NCBI RefSeq assembly: GCF_900107145.1
Contig: NZ_FNOW01000034.1
Coordinates: 1 to 32,630 of the forward strand
DNA: 32,630 bases
Origin: Allochromatium warmingii
GTDB taxonomy: Bacteria; Pseudomonadota; Gammaproteobacteria; Chromatiales; Chromatiaceae
Reading direction: 5' to 3'
The notes beneath the pieces are model-generated. The model worked only from the letters and a program-made list of their open reading frames with translations. It ran no database searches and was not told the origin of the DNA. Of this stretch, positions 1 to 7,041 are shown one piece after another; position 1 is the stretch's first letter, and every line of letters begins with the position of its first letter. A program made the position numbers and the translations under genes.

Positions 1-139
1 CGGCTACTTGTTCCGCTGTCCAGCCCGTTGCCAAGAGAACTACCGCTTTGATCCGATCGGCTTCACGTTTATTCTGTGTTTGACGATGCGCTTTTTGCAG
101 CTCAATCAACTGATCAGTCGACAGTGTGTAGTTAAGCAT
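1..139 (-). CDS. IS630-type transposase, N-terminal fragment (cut by window edge)
   Basis: The frame opens with ATG at 139-137 and stays open to the left edge, giving 46 residues. It begins MLNYTLSTDQLIEL and contains a basic stretch (KREADRIKAVVLL) followed by GWTAEQVA. This is the pattern of the N-terminal helix-turn-helix of IS630/Tc1-like transposases, which binds the terminal inverted repeats. The DDE catalytic domain would lie outside the window, so completeness cannot be judged. The gene marks the edge of an accessory stretch that also holds inverted repeats and a toxin-antitoxin pair. No terminal inverted repeat or TA target duplication could be assigned with confidence upstream of the start. 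The family call rests on remembered N-terminal patterns and is fairly likely, not certain. Confidence 0.65.
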   Translation of the reverse strand, partial: MLNYTLSTDQLIELQKAHRQTQNKREADRIKAVVLLATGWTAEQVA

Positions 140-150
140 AAACTAAATGA

Positions 151-429
151 ATGCAAAGCTGGTTTCAAAAACGAAAATTTCAAATGAGTTTAGTATATAT
201 GGACAACGGATACCAAGGTGCCGGAATTAAAATATGGGCTGTATTGGAAATTGATGATATCAGGGGTAGTAAATTAAGAGCTAGACTTGTTCAGAACTGC
301 TTTTTTAGCTTGCTGGTTGGAAAAAGATACTGTTCAGAAGACAATCATACTAATGCCTATCGTAAAATTGGAGAGAGTTTCTGGATCGATGCATCTTCTG
401 TAAGTAGTACGCCTGGGTGGAGAAAGTAA
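151..429 (+). CDS. Small hypothetical ORF, doubtful
   Basis: A 92-residue frame in AT-rich sequence just beside the transposase. It could also start at the internal ATG at 184 (81 residues, MSLVYMDNGYQGAG). No convincing ribosome binding site precedes either start. I see no signal peptide, membrane segment or familiar motif. The base composition differs from the GC-rich core genes to the right, consistent with acquired DNA. It may be a remnant of a longer gene disrupted by the IS element, or not a gene at all. A terminator-like hairpin lies about 110 bases downstream on the same strand. Confidence 0.25.
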   Translation: MQSWFQKRKFQMSLVYMDNGYQGAGIKIWAVLEIDDIRGSKLRARLVQNCFFSLLVGKRYCSEDNHTNAYRKIGESFWIDASSVSSTPGWRK

Positions 430-538
430 CACAGCGAGGAGGGTGGGTAGAGTGACCACAGTATGACATAACAGATTGGCACCGATGCCGACTGGTCACG
501 AAACCCACCGAACCCAACGCGCCAACGCTTGATCCTGG

Positions 539-568
539 AACGCCATCGGGAAACCGGTGGCGTTTTTG
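539..568 (+). terminator. Rho-independent terminator-like hairpin
   Basis: AACGCCATCGG (539-549) pairs with CCGGTGGCGTT (554-564) around a GAAA loop, with one G-U type pair, and a run of T follows. An outer pair, CGCCAAC at 520-526 and GTTGGCG at 569-575, encloses it slightly off-centre. It would end transcription coming from the left. The rest of 430-645 shows no gene. Confidence 0.5.
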
Positions 569-707
569 GTTGGCGAAGAGCTAAAATGTAGAAAATAGTA
601 CGCAGCCCCTGTTTTCGGATTGCGTTTTCAACCTAACTTTTGCTGTTAGGCGTTGCAAAAGCCCCAGCGTCTACCATATTTTTTAATTGGGCTAAATGGA
701 TAAAAAC

Positions 708-1055
708 ATGAAAAAGTTTTTGATTTCTTCGTTAGCATGTGTATGTGTGATGCAGATTGAAGTCGTGAGTGCTGGTGTCGAGGTAGTAAAAAATCCAACA
801 GTTGGTCAGGGGATTTACTGGACATTTCAAAATGATGAAGTATCACCATGCGCTTGGCATGAGGCTTGGGAAGTTATAGATATACAAAATAATGTAGTAA
901 AGCTAAAAAAGTTGAGAGCTTCCAGTGCATCATTTACTGGTGAAGAAAAATACAAAGAATTAGGCCAATTGAAAAGCTGGTCATCCGAAGAAGAGGCAAA
1001 GAGAATTTCTGATACAAACGATTGCCATCTGAAGCAAAAGTTTGAGGGTAAGTAA
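708..1055 (+). CDS. Small secreted hypothetical protein
   Basis: A 115-residue frame starting at ATG 708; an in-frame ATG at 696 adds four residues. I prefer 708 because it directly begins a Sec-type signal peptide: MKK, then a hydrophobic segment, with a likely cleavage after VSA at residue 22. The mature part is polar, rich in Lys and Glu, and has two cysteines (C48, C106) that could form a disulfide in the periplasm. I do not recognise the family. Composition is AT-rich compared with the neighbouring core genes, which suits the surrounding accessory DNA. Only a weak GGA precedes the start. The existence of the gene is likely because of the clean signal peptide; its function is unknown. Confidence 0.5.
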   Translation: MKKFLISSLACVCVMQIEVVSAGVEVVKNPTVGQGIYWTFQNDEVSPCAWHEAWEVIDIQNNVVKLKKLRASSASFTGEEKYKELGQLKSWSSEEEAKRISDTNDCHLKQKFEGK

Positions 1056-1101
1056 TTTTCTCTGTTGCGCTCATACTCAAACATAACGGTTTAGGAAAAT
1101 G

Positions 1102-1164
1102 TTGGGTTGTGTGCCGTTTGGATTGGTCACTTAACGTCAATCTCGCGTATAGCACACAACCCAA
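1102..1164. repeat. Palindromic element with 13-bp perfect inverted repeats
   Basis: TTGGGTTGTGTGC at 1102-1114 is exactly inverted as GCACACAACCCAA at 1152-1164, with 37 bases between. The arm sequence resembles the GTTGGGTT/AACCCAAC palindromic repeats that are scattered through many proteobacterial genomes. It lies just after the small secreted gene and could form a long hairpin in the transcript. Confidence 0.6.
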
Positions 1165-1170
1165 TCTACA

Positions 1171-1330
1171 TCATACCATTACCCATATCTCCTGACGCAA
1201 TTTGTGTGCGGCTGCGTAAGCGCTTGATTGGCTGTCCACCGGACCACAGCGGATGGTTTTGGCGGATCGAAAACTGGCCGCGTAACCCTCTGATTGGGCA
1301 AGGCGAACCGACTTATGGGTAATGGTATGA
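1171..1330. repeat. 160-bp MITE-like element with 17-bp perfect terminal inverted repeats
   Basis: TCATACCATTACCCATA at 1171-1187 is exactly inverted at 1314-1330. The 126 bases between are GC-rich, unlike the AT-rich DNA to the left, and hold no credible gene. Inside, two related segments near 1216-1235 and 1280-1299 both read GCGTAA followed by a CT-rich step and GATTGG. Perfect ends, small size and lack of coding content fit a non-autonomous transposable element. Direct target repeats are not evident. Confidence 0.6.
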
Positions 1331-1343
1331 ATCTACGTATCTG

Positions 1344-1757
1344 TCAAATCAGCATCTCAAAACTCACATGCTGATGCCCGTGCCGGATGCGATAGGTTGA
1401 GAAATCGCCGCGATCGATGGTGAAGATCCGGCGCTGCTTCAGGGTTTCGGCCAGCACGACGAGCGAAGCGTCAGCGAGATCCATCGGATGATCGGCGTAG
1501 CGCACCATCAGCTCGAATGCACGAGTCAGGGCGTGATCATCCAGAAACCAGACGCTGAGTCCGCGAGCCGTGACGAAATCCATCAGTCGCTGTGCGCCAA
1601 GGCTGCCGGGACTCAAGAGGTGAAACGCCTCGGTCAACACCGGAACTGTCGTGCACAGTGGTTCGCTGATGCCGGCCAGCTGCTTGACGCAGTCGCGATG
1701 ATCGCCGTCGGCAGGATCAAAGAGCGCAACGAGCGGCCCTGTATCGACTAGGATCAT
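1344..1757 (-). CDS. vapC: VapC-like PIN-domain toxin
   Basis: A 137-residue PIN-domain protein, predicted to be a metal-dependent ribonuclease toxin. It starts MILVDTGPLVALFD, the typical PIN opening, with D5 as the first acidic residue. The other expected acidic positions are visible: E43 (VPVLTEAFHLL), D93/D96 (HPMDLADASLV) and D115 (FTIDRGDF). Length is normal for a VapC. Its ATG overlaps the stop of the upstream ribbon-helix-helix gene by four bases (ATGA), the usual coupling for an antitoxin-toxin pair. The PIN fold is very likely. The RNA target cannot be read from sequence. All catalytic acids are present, so it is probably intact. Confidence 0.88.
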   Translation of the reverse strand: MILVDTGPLVALFDPADGDHRDCVKQLAGISEPLCTTVPVLTEAFHLLSPGSLGAQRLMDFVTARGLSVWFLDDHALTRAFELMVRYADHPMDLADASLVVLAETLKQRRIFTIDRGDFSTYRIRHGHQHVSFEMLI

Positions 1758-2014
1758 CGACCGTGTTTCCGGCGCATGACATCGGCAATCGCTGATTTCG
1801 CGCTTCGCGCCGGCGCTTGCGCATAACCGCCCGGCCCGAGATCCAATTCACGATAGATGTCGTAAGGACGCCGATTGACCTCTTCGCGGGCTTGCTGCTC
1901 GTAGACGCGCAGCCCGTGCTTCAAGACCTCGGAGATGGAGAGTCCGGTGAGATGACGTAGGTTTTCCAGACTTTTTTCGGCTTCATCATCGAGTCGGACG
2001 GTTCTGGTTCCCAT
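1754..2014 (-). CDS. Ribbon-helix-helix antitoxin (VapB-like)
   Basis: An 86-residue protein beginning MGTRTVRLDDEAEKSLENL, with a short basic beta strand (TRTVRLD) followed by two helices (LTGLSISEVLKHGLRVY), the pattern of CopG/MetJ-type ribbon-helix-helix DNA binders. The C-terminal half (from about residue 48) is Arg/Pro-rich and would be the part that wraps the toxin. It is the first gene of the pair and overlaps the PIN toxin start. Such antitoxins usually repress their own promoter; a 21-bp near-perfect palindrome lies 31 bases upstream of the start. Family membership is clear; the exact VapB subtype is not. Confidence 0.82.
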   Translation of the reverse strand: MGTRTVRLDDEAEKSLENLRHLTGLSISEVLKHGLRVYEQQAREEVNRRPYDIYRELDLGPGGYAQAPARSAKSAIADVMRRKHGR

Positions 2015-2044
2015 GATTGCAACGGCTCGTTAGGCGGCATGAAT

Positions 2045-2065
2045 ACATGCTGTAATACAGTATGT
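2045..2065 (-). promoter_or_regulatory. Candidate operator of the toxin-antitoxin pair
   Basis: A 21-bp palindrome (half sites ACATGCTGT and ACAGTATGT around the centre) with only one asymmetric base pair per arm. It lies 31 bp upstream of the antitoxin ATG, where a ribbon-helix-helix autorepressor would be expected to bind. TTGCAA (minus strand, 2070-2075) is a possible -35 element just upstream. Confidence 0.5.
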
Positions 2066-2157
2066 CACAGCTTGCAACCGCATCCAACTATATTGCTTGA
2101 AGTTGCTTGCTTAGAGCGGCACGATTTGGTTTAAACTGACAGCAAATTAACACAGCC

Positions 2158-3534
2158 TCAAGAATCCGTCGGAATCGCAATCACCTGCCCGACGCGAATC
2201 ATATCGCTCTCACCCAGACCGTTTTCGGCGCGGAGTGAATGGATGCTCACCCGATGCCGCTTGGCAATATCGGACAGCGTATCGCCCTGACTGATGACAT
2301 ATTCGCGCAACTCCGTCGTCCGCTGACGAGACGCTGAACGCAGCGGATTGCTCGCACGCTCGCGCCGGTCGTTCACACTCGCTGCCCGCAATCCCTGCGG
2401 CGGATGCTTGCTCAAATACCCTTCAATGCCGGACAAAATCGCCTGCGCCAGCCGCTGCTGATGGGCGGGATTGCGCAAGCGCCGTTCTTCCTCAGCATTA
2501 CTGATAAATGCCGTTTCCACTAACAGCGACGGTACATCCGGTGACTTCAGCACCACGAATCCAGCACGCTGCACACTGCCTTGATGCACCGCGCCGACGC
2601 GCTTGAGATAACGCAGAATCGACCCCGCCGCCTCAGTGCTATGTTCTTCAGTCACCGTCTGCGTCAGCTCATGCAACACTGACGCTAACACCGCATCACT
2701 GGCGACAATATCCACGCCCGCGCTGTGCCGATCTGCCCCATTTTCATGCTCGGCTAACCGACTGGCCGTCTCACTGCTCGCCGCCCCTTCCGACAGCACA
2801 TAGACCGACGATCCCTGCGCTTCAGGGTTTTCATAAGCATCGGCATGAATCGACACAAAGAGATCCGCTTTGCGTTCACGGGCCAGCAGCGCCCGTTCAC
2901 GCAGTCCGACATAGTAATCACCGTCGCGGATCATCACCGCCCGCAGTCCGGGCTTGCGCTCGATTAACTGCGCCAGCTTACGAGCAATGGCCAGCGTGAC
3001 ATCTTTTTCGCGGGTACTGCCTGGGCCAATCGCGCCCGGATCTTCGCCACCGTGACCGGCATCAATGGCGATAATCGCCGTGCGCCCCTGACCCGACCAA
3101 GCGGTCGGCGCTGGTTTTTGATTGCCAACTGGCTGGAGTCCTGAGGCGGGCGTGTGCGGGGTCAGTTCAATGATGAGCCGCGAGGGGGTGTGACCGCTGC
3201 CATTCGCAGCAAAACTCTTGACGCGCACCGGATGTTTTAAATCGAGCACGATGCGCAACTCTTGATTGAACCGCACCCCAGCACGCACGCCAATCAGCAG
3301 CGGATCATCGGTACGGGCGGCAGGCAAGCTGCCGCGCAACTGCGCATCGGCAATGTCAATCACCACCCGATCTGGCTGATCGAGGGTAAAAATGCGATGC
3401 GCCGCCGCTGCCGAGAGATCGAGCAGCAAGCGTGTCTTGCTCGCATCCACGGCAGTCCAGTGACATTCGACTTCCACGGCCGCCGTAGCAGGCCAAGAAA
3501 TCAGTAGCAGAAAAAACACGATGAACCTGTTCAC
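2158..3534 (-). CDS. amiB: N-acetylmuramoyl-L-alanine amidase, AmiB type, with LysM
   Basis: A periplasmic zinc amidase that cuts the peptide from septal peptidoglycan during daughter-cell separation. I chose the GTG start at 3534 because GAGGCGG precedes it closely and it opens a clean signal peptide (NRFIVFFLLLISWPATA); an ATG at 3606 would add 24 residues that bury the signal. In this 458-residue numbering an AMIN domain spans about 20-125. The Amidase_3 domain spans about 150-370, with zinc ligands H161 (DAGHGGEDPGA), E176 (TREKD) and H230 (SIHADA). A LysM domain (YVISQGDTLSDIA) lies at about 414-456. The tsaE gene is immediately upstream on the same strand, the arrangement common in gammaproteobacteria. 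Amidases of this type normally need an EnvC/NlpD activator, not seen here. Confidence 0.93.
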   Translation of the reverse strand: MNRFIVFFLLLISWPATAAVEVECHWTAVDASKTRLLLDLSAAAAHRIFTLDQPDRVVIDIADAQLRGSLPAARTDDPLLIGVRAGVRFNQELRIVLDLKHPVRVKSFAANGSGHTPSRLIIELTPHTPASGLQPVGNQKPAPTAWSGQGRTAIIAIDAGHGGEDPGAIGPGSTREKDVTLAIARKLAQLIERKPGLRAVMIRDGDYYVGLRERALLARERKADLFVSIHADAYENPEAQGSSVYVLSEGAASSETASRLAEHENGADRHSAGVDIVASDAVLASVLHELTQTVTEEHSTEAAGSILRYLKRVGAVHQGSVQRAGFVVLKSPDVPSLLVETAFISNAEEERRLRNPAHQQRLAQAILSGIEGYLSKHPPQGLRAASVNDRRERASNPLRSASRQRTTELREYVISQGDTLSDIAKRHRVSIHSLRAENGLGESDMIRVGQVIAIPTDS

Positions 3535-3660
3535 GGTGCCGCCTCGAAGCCTAGACTGGGGACGAGCGTCGCTTAAAAGATAGCAGGTCATCGGCAGTTT
3601 TTCCAAATCGACTCCGTTTATTAGCCGATTTTGTTCAAGTAATCACGCGCATGTGTGGCA

Positions 3661-4152
3661 TCAAAACAACGGGTCATCGGCGATCACGATATTTGCCAAC
3701 AGTGTTGCACCGACGGCGGTGAGCGCAGTCAAGGTCAGATGGCGGCCAGTGCCCTGATGCGTCAATGCAATGCGCAGATCCGGCGGTGGTAGCCAGCCGC
3801 TGCCGCGTTCTGGCCATTCGATGATCCAGATGGTCGTTGCGCCGAGCAGATCGCGCAGACCTAAATACTCTAGTTCATCAGGATCGCCGAGCCGATAGAG
3901 GTCAAAATGATGGAGTTCCAGCGTTGGCAGCACGTAGGATTCAACCAGTGTATAGGTTGGACTGCGTACCGGCCCGGCATAGCCGAGGCCGCGCAGAATA
4001 CCACGAGTCAAGGTGGTTTTGCCGGTGCCCAGATCGCCGGTCAGCGCGATGCACAGCGGTGGCAGCAAAAGGGATGCCAAGTTCTCACCGAAGGCCAGTT
4101 GCGCTTCGGCGGTGGCGAGGGGGAAGGTCAGGGGAGCGGTCAATTCAGTCAC
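3661..4152 (-). CDS. tsaE: tRNA t6A biosynthesis ATPase TsaE
   Basis: A 163-residue cytoplasmic P-loop ATPase that works with TsaB and TsaD to make threonylcarbamoyladenosine at position 37 of ANN-decoding tRNAs. The Walker A motif is GDLGTGKTT at residues 39-47. Other family landmarks are SPTYTLVESY, HFDLYRL and IEWPERG. Length is normal. It lies upstream of amiB with 126 bp to the chosen amiB GTG start, and directly downstream of a PilZ protein whose stop is six bases from its ATG, so the three genes may be co-transcribed. Confidence 0.95.
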   Translation of the reverse strand: MTELTAPLTFPLATAEAQLAFGENLASLLLPPLCIALTGDLGTGKTTLTRGILRGLGYAGPVRSPTYTLVESYVLPTLELHHFDLYRLGDPDELEYLGLRDLLGATTIWIIEWPERGSGWLPPPDLRIALTHQGTGRHLTLTALTAVGATLLANIVIADDPLF

Positions 4153-4158
4153 TGTGGT

Positions 4159-5187
4159 TTACCGCTGCTGCGCCGTTGCGCCATAGACCTGCTCGTGAAC
4201 ATGCTGTAGCAGTTTCAGCTCCTCCCAAGCCTCAGTTGGCCAGCCATCCGGCAGACCGCAACCTTCGCCAAACAGCAGATTATTCAAGACTGGCTCAAAA
4301 TCAGTGACATGCCCCCAAGCGGCTGCCAGCAGCTTGATTGTTTCGGAAAATTCAGATTCTAAATATGAGCGGATTTCAACCGTTGGGTTTGGTGTCGCAG
4401 GCGGCATTTCGGTAGCACTTGCCACCGATTTAAGCCAGCCCGGTGCGCCCTCCAGATAACTGCTGTAGTTCGATAGTTCGGATGCGGTGTCGGATAATTG
4501 TTTCAGCACCAGATCAATAAAGGTGCGAATCGTCTTGCCGGGATGTTCAAAACCGAGCGAGAGCGTATAAAGTTCTGCCCAATCATGGCCTTTGACTGAC
4601 GACTTTTCGACGCTCAAGACCCGCGCCCGCAGTCGAATTGTCGGCAAATCTGAGACGCCAGTAATCGAAAGCCGAATGCTTTGATTGACCTGATAGCCTT
4701 CAAAGACTGTGACCTGATAGTAGCCGTTGAGGATTTCGAGCAAAATCTGGCGCAGTTCTTCCGCATCACCGACGGTGACTTCAAGTTCACGAAACAGCGT
4801 CGGCTGACCGTCACCAGGCTGGGACGGTTGCGGTTGCAGCATCAACAGCAGCCGTTCGAGTCGGTTTTGGCTGCGCGGCGAGAGGCTGATAAACCGCAGG
4901 GCAACCTGAAAACCGCCGCTGGCCAGCGGTTGCTGCCGCAACACCTGCGAAAGGGCGCGAATGGTTTTACCGCCGCGCCAGGGTAAATGCAGCACTAGCG
5001 ATTCAGTGTCCGTCGGTAGCGCATCGATAACATGCAGCAACGCGCCACCCCAAGAGAGGTCGAGTGTGTGTGCCACAAGCGGTTGCTCACGGCCCGGCAG
5101 CATCACTTCGACCGGAATGCGTAAGTCAATGCGAGCCTGCGTGCGGCGTTCGGAAGCGGATTTGGGGCGTGATTTGGGCTGATCCAT
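4159..5187 (-). CDS. PilZ-domain protein, candidate c-di-GMP effector
   Basis: A 342-residue soluble protein from the ATG at 5187; a GTG at 5226 would add 13 residues, and neither has a strong ribosome binding site. The N-terminus carries a PilZ signature: RRTQAR (residues 14-19, the RxxxR phosphate-binding motif) and DLSWGG (43-48, the DxSxxG motif). This suggests real c-di-GMP binding. From about residue 130 there is a second, unfamiliar region with a beta-rich stretch, a possible degenerate second PilZ fold (residues about 135-220), and a helical C-terminus. No membrane segment is visible. It opens the tsaE-amiB block, so it could link c-di-GMP to cell-wall events, but that is only inference from position. 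Confidence 0.75.
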   Translation of the reverse strand: MDQPKSRPKSASERRTQARIDLRIPVEVMLPGREQPLVAHTLDLSWGGALLHVIDALPTDTESLVLHLPWRGGKTIRALSQVLRQQPLASGGFQVALRFISLSPRSQNRLERLLLMLQPQPSQPGDGQPTLFRELEVTVGDAEELRQILLEILNGYYQVTVFEGYQVNQSIRLSITGVSDLPTIRLRARVLSVEKSSVKGHDWAELYTLSLGFEHPGKTIRTFIDLVLKQLSDTASELSNYSSYLEGAPGWLKSVASATEMPPATPNPTVEIRSYLESEFSETIKLLAAAWGHVTDFEPVLNNLLFGEGCGLPDGWPTEAWEELKLLQHVHEQVYGATAQQR

Positions 5188-5362
5188 GGATAAGACGTTG
5201 GGCGCGAGATGATCCACAGTAATCACTGATAACGATCAGCGGCAGGTGATTGTACTTTAACATCATCCCGTGCCCGTTCGTGCTAGATCGCATTGCGACC
5301 GTATTGGGTCGATGCGTTCGCTTGGCTGAGGTGGGGGCGTGCTGGAAGCTGAACGCTGGCCG

Positions 5363-6463
5363 CTACCGCTCAATCTCAGGCGGACAAATGCCGAGTGAGT
5401 TCATAATCAGCGCCACATCCGCAAGCTGTGCCCCAATAAGCAAGCGTTCGAGCAGGGTGAAGGCGTGGACAATAGACGGCCCGCGCACCTGTAATCGACG
5501 TAGATATTCGCTGCCATCCCCAGCTAAGTAATAGCTGAACGCCCCACGCGCTGATTCAGTCTGAATATAGGTCTCAGCTTTCGGCAGCGTGAATTTGTGA
5601 TGTCGCGGCAATTTGCATTGAATTGCGCCGGGTGGCATCTGCTCAATGACCTGACGCAGAATGCGGATGCTTTGATCCATCTCAGCGCGGCGTACCAGCG
5701 CCCGCGCATAGGCATCGCCGGCAGTTTGCGTCGGAATATCGAATTCAAGCTGATCGTAGACCAGATAGGGCGCATCGCGGCGCACATCGCGGGCGATGCC
5801 GCAGCCTCGGATCACGGGGCCAGAGTAGCCGTTCGCAATCGCTTCATCAGCCGCCACCACGCCAACACCCTGTAGCCGCTTTTTTACCCCGGCATTTTCA
5901 AAAAAGATGCGGTCATATTCGGGCAGTTGTGCTTGTAATTGATCGAGCACCGCCGCCACGCGGTCAAGAAAACCGTCCGGCAGGTCGCGTCGCACCCCGC
6001 CCGGATAAATATACATGTGGTAGACGCGCCCGCCAGTCAATTCCTCAAATAAATCAAGGATATAGTCGCGCTCGCCGATAGCCCATTGCGGAACCACTTC
6101 ATGACCAATCGAACCGCCCTGACCGGCCAGCCACAGCAGATGCGCTTGCAGTCGCGCCAGTTCGAGCACGAGGACGCGGATAAATTTGGCGCGTTCGCTG
6201 ATTTCTAGTCCGGCGAGTTCTTCGATACCGCGTGCTAGATTCTCTTCATTGGGGTCAGGTTCGGGCACGCAGATGCGGCAAACGATGGTGAACGCCTGAA
6301 TCAGGGTGCGCCGTTCGATGAGTTTTTCAAAGCCGCGATGCAGATAACCAACATGGGTGACGGCGCGGACGATGGTCTCGCCGTCGAGATCCAGCTCTAG
6401 GCTCATATTGCCGGTGACGCCGGGATGTTGCGGGCCGTGAAAAATCTTAATCACGTCGCTCAT
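5363..6463 (-). CDS. NuoD/MbxL-like catalytic large subunit with CxxE motifs
   Basis: A 366-residue homologue of the complex I 49-kDa subunit and the group 4 NiFe-hydrogenase large subunit, last gene of the operon. It aligns without gaps to NuoD over the active-site region, but the key residues differ. The loop that carries the quinone-binding His in NuoD reads GPQHPGVTG, with Thr17 in that place. The Tyr position is Val66. The hydrogenase N-terminal RxCxxC site reads R63-I-C65-V-P-E68, and the C-terminal DPCxxC site reads G-I-C360-P-P-E363. Each pair keeps its first cysteine and has Glu in place of the second. An extra C62 precedes R63. It should therefore not bind a standard NiFe centre. 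ATG overlaps the nuoC-like stop by four bases. Family is certain; the reaction is unknown. Confidence 0.88.
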   Translation of the reverse strand: MSDVIKIFHGPQHPGVTGNMSLELDLDGETIVRAVTHVGYLHRGFEKLIERRTLIQAFTIVCRICVPEPDPNEENLARGIEELAGLEISERAKFIRVLVLELARLQAHLLWLAGQGGSIGHEVVPQWAIGERDYILDLFEELTGGRVYHMYIYPGGVRRDLPDGFLDRVAAVLDQLQAQLPEYDRIFFENAGVKKRLQGVGVVAADEAIANGYSGPVIRGCGIARDVRRDAPYLVYDQLEFDIPTQTAGDAYARALVRRAEMDQSIRILRQVIEQMPPGAIQCKLPRHHKFTLPKAETYIQTESARGAFSYYLAGDGSEYLRRLQVRGPSIVHAFTLLERLLIGAQLADVALIMNSLGICPPEIER

Positions 6464-7041
6464 TTGGCATCTCCCGACGCAGCAGGTTTTGGCTTGGGCG
6501 CATCTCCAACTGCCTGTTTTTTGGCGTCTTTGCGCCGTCGGATCGCTTCGCGCACGTCCTGATTATCCTCACGTCCCGGGCGCATCTCGAAGTGCTCTTG
6601 AACAAATTTGAGGGTATCGAACTCGCGGCGCATCGGCGGGGTGTGGCTCCAACCTTCGAGCATAAAATCGCCGAGACTCGGATGGCCGATGATCGGAATG
6701 CCGAACATCTCGTGCAATTCGCGCTCGAAAATCTCAGCTTGGGGCCAGAGTGGAATAGCGGTCTCGATGGCCTCGCCCTCGCGCCCGATGTCGGTCTGCA
6801 CGCCGAGCGCCCGATCACGGGTAGCGGTTTCCAGCAGATAGGTCAGCCGAAACACGCCATCCTCGATCCAATCGGCGCAAGTAATGGTTTGGAGCGTGAC
6901 GAAGCCGAGGCTTTGCTTGAGCTGACCGAGCAGCGAAAACACCTGCGTTTTGGGCACGCGCACAAACGCGAGACGCGCATGACGCGCAACCGGCTCAATC
7001 AGCTCAAAACCGGCCAGCTTAGGCAATAACTCATCAAGCAT
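6460..7041 (-). CDS. NuoC/MbhK-like 30-kDa subunit
   Basis: A 193-residue homologue of the complex I 30-kDa subunit. The family signature is visible around residues 105-120: AEIFERELHEMFGIPIIGHP, followed by LEGWSHTPPMRREFD. In complex I and membrane-bound hydrogenases this subunit packs on the large subunit and carries no cofactor. The C-terminal 30 residues are Lys/Arg/Ala-rich and probably disordered. It starts inside the stop of the nuoB-like gene (TGATG) and its own stop overlaps the nuoD-like start, so the three peripheral subunits are translationally coupled. Confidence 0.9.
   Translation of the reverse strand: MLDELLPKLAGFELIEPVARHARLAFVRVPKTQVFSLLGQLKQSLGFVTLQTITCADWIEDGVFRLTYLLETATRDRALGVQTDIGREGEAIETAIPLWPQAEIFERELHEMFGIPIIGHPSLGDFMLEGWSHTPPMRREFDTLKFVQEHFEMRPGREDNQDVREAIRRRKDAKKQAVGDAPKPKPAASGDAK

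Noticed and set aside
631-651. Integron attC-like core sites (ACCTAAC and GTTAGGC), with a similar GTTAGGC at 2029-2035
   Set aside because: The two core sites are only seven bases apart, far too close for an attC. No integrase gene or cassette structure is visible, and the second site abuts the antitoxin start.
1107-1322. 71-residue plus-strand ORF
   Set aside because: It spans two inverted-repeat elements, has no ribosome binding site and resembles no protein.
3837-4307. 156-residue plus-strand ORF opposite tsaE
   Set aside because: It is antisense to the clear TsaE and PilZ genes and is Arg-rich in the way of shadow frames.
5275-5320. Possible terminator hairpin downstream of the PilZ/nuoD gap
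   Set aside because: The CGCAT...ATGCG stem needs a two-base bulge and has no T-run; pairing is too weak to call.
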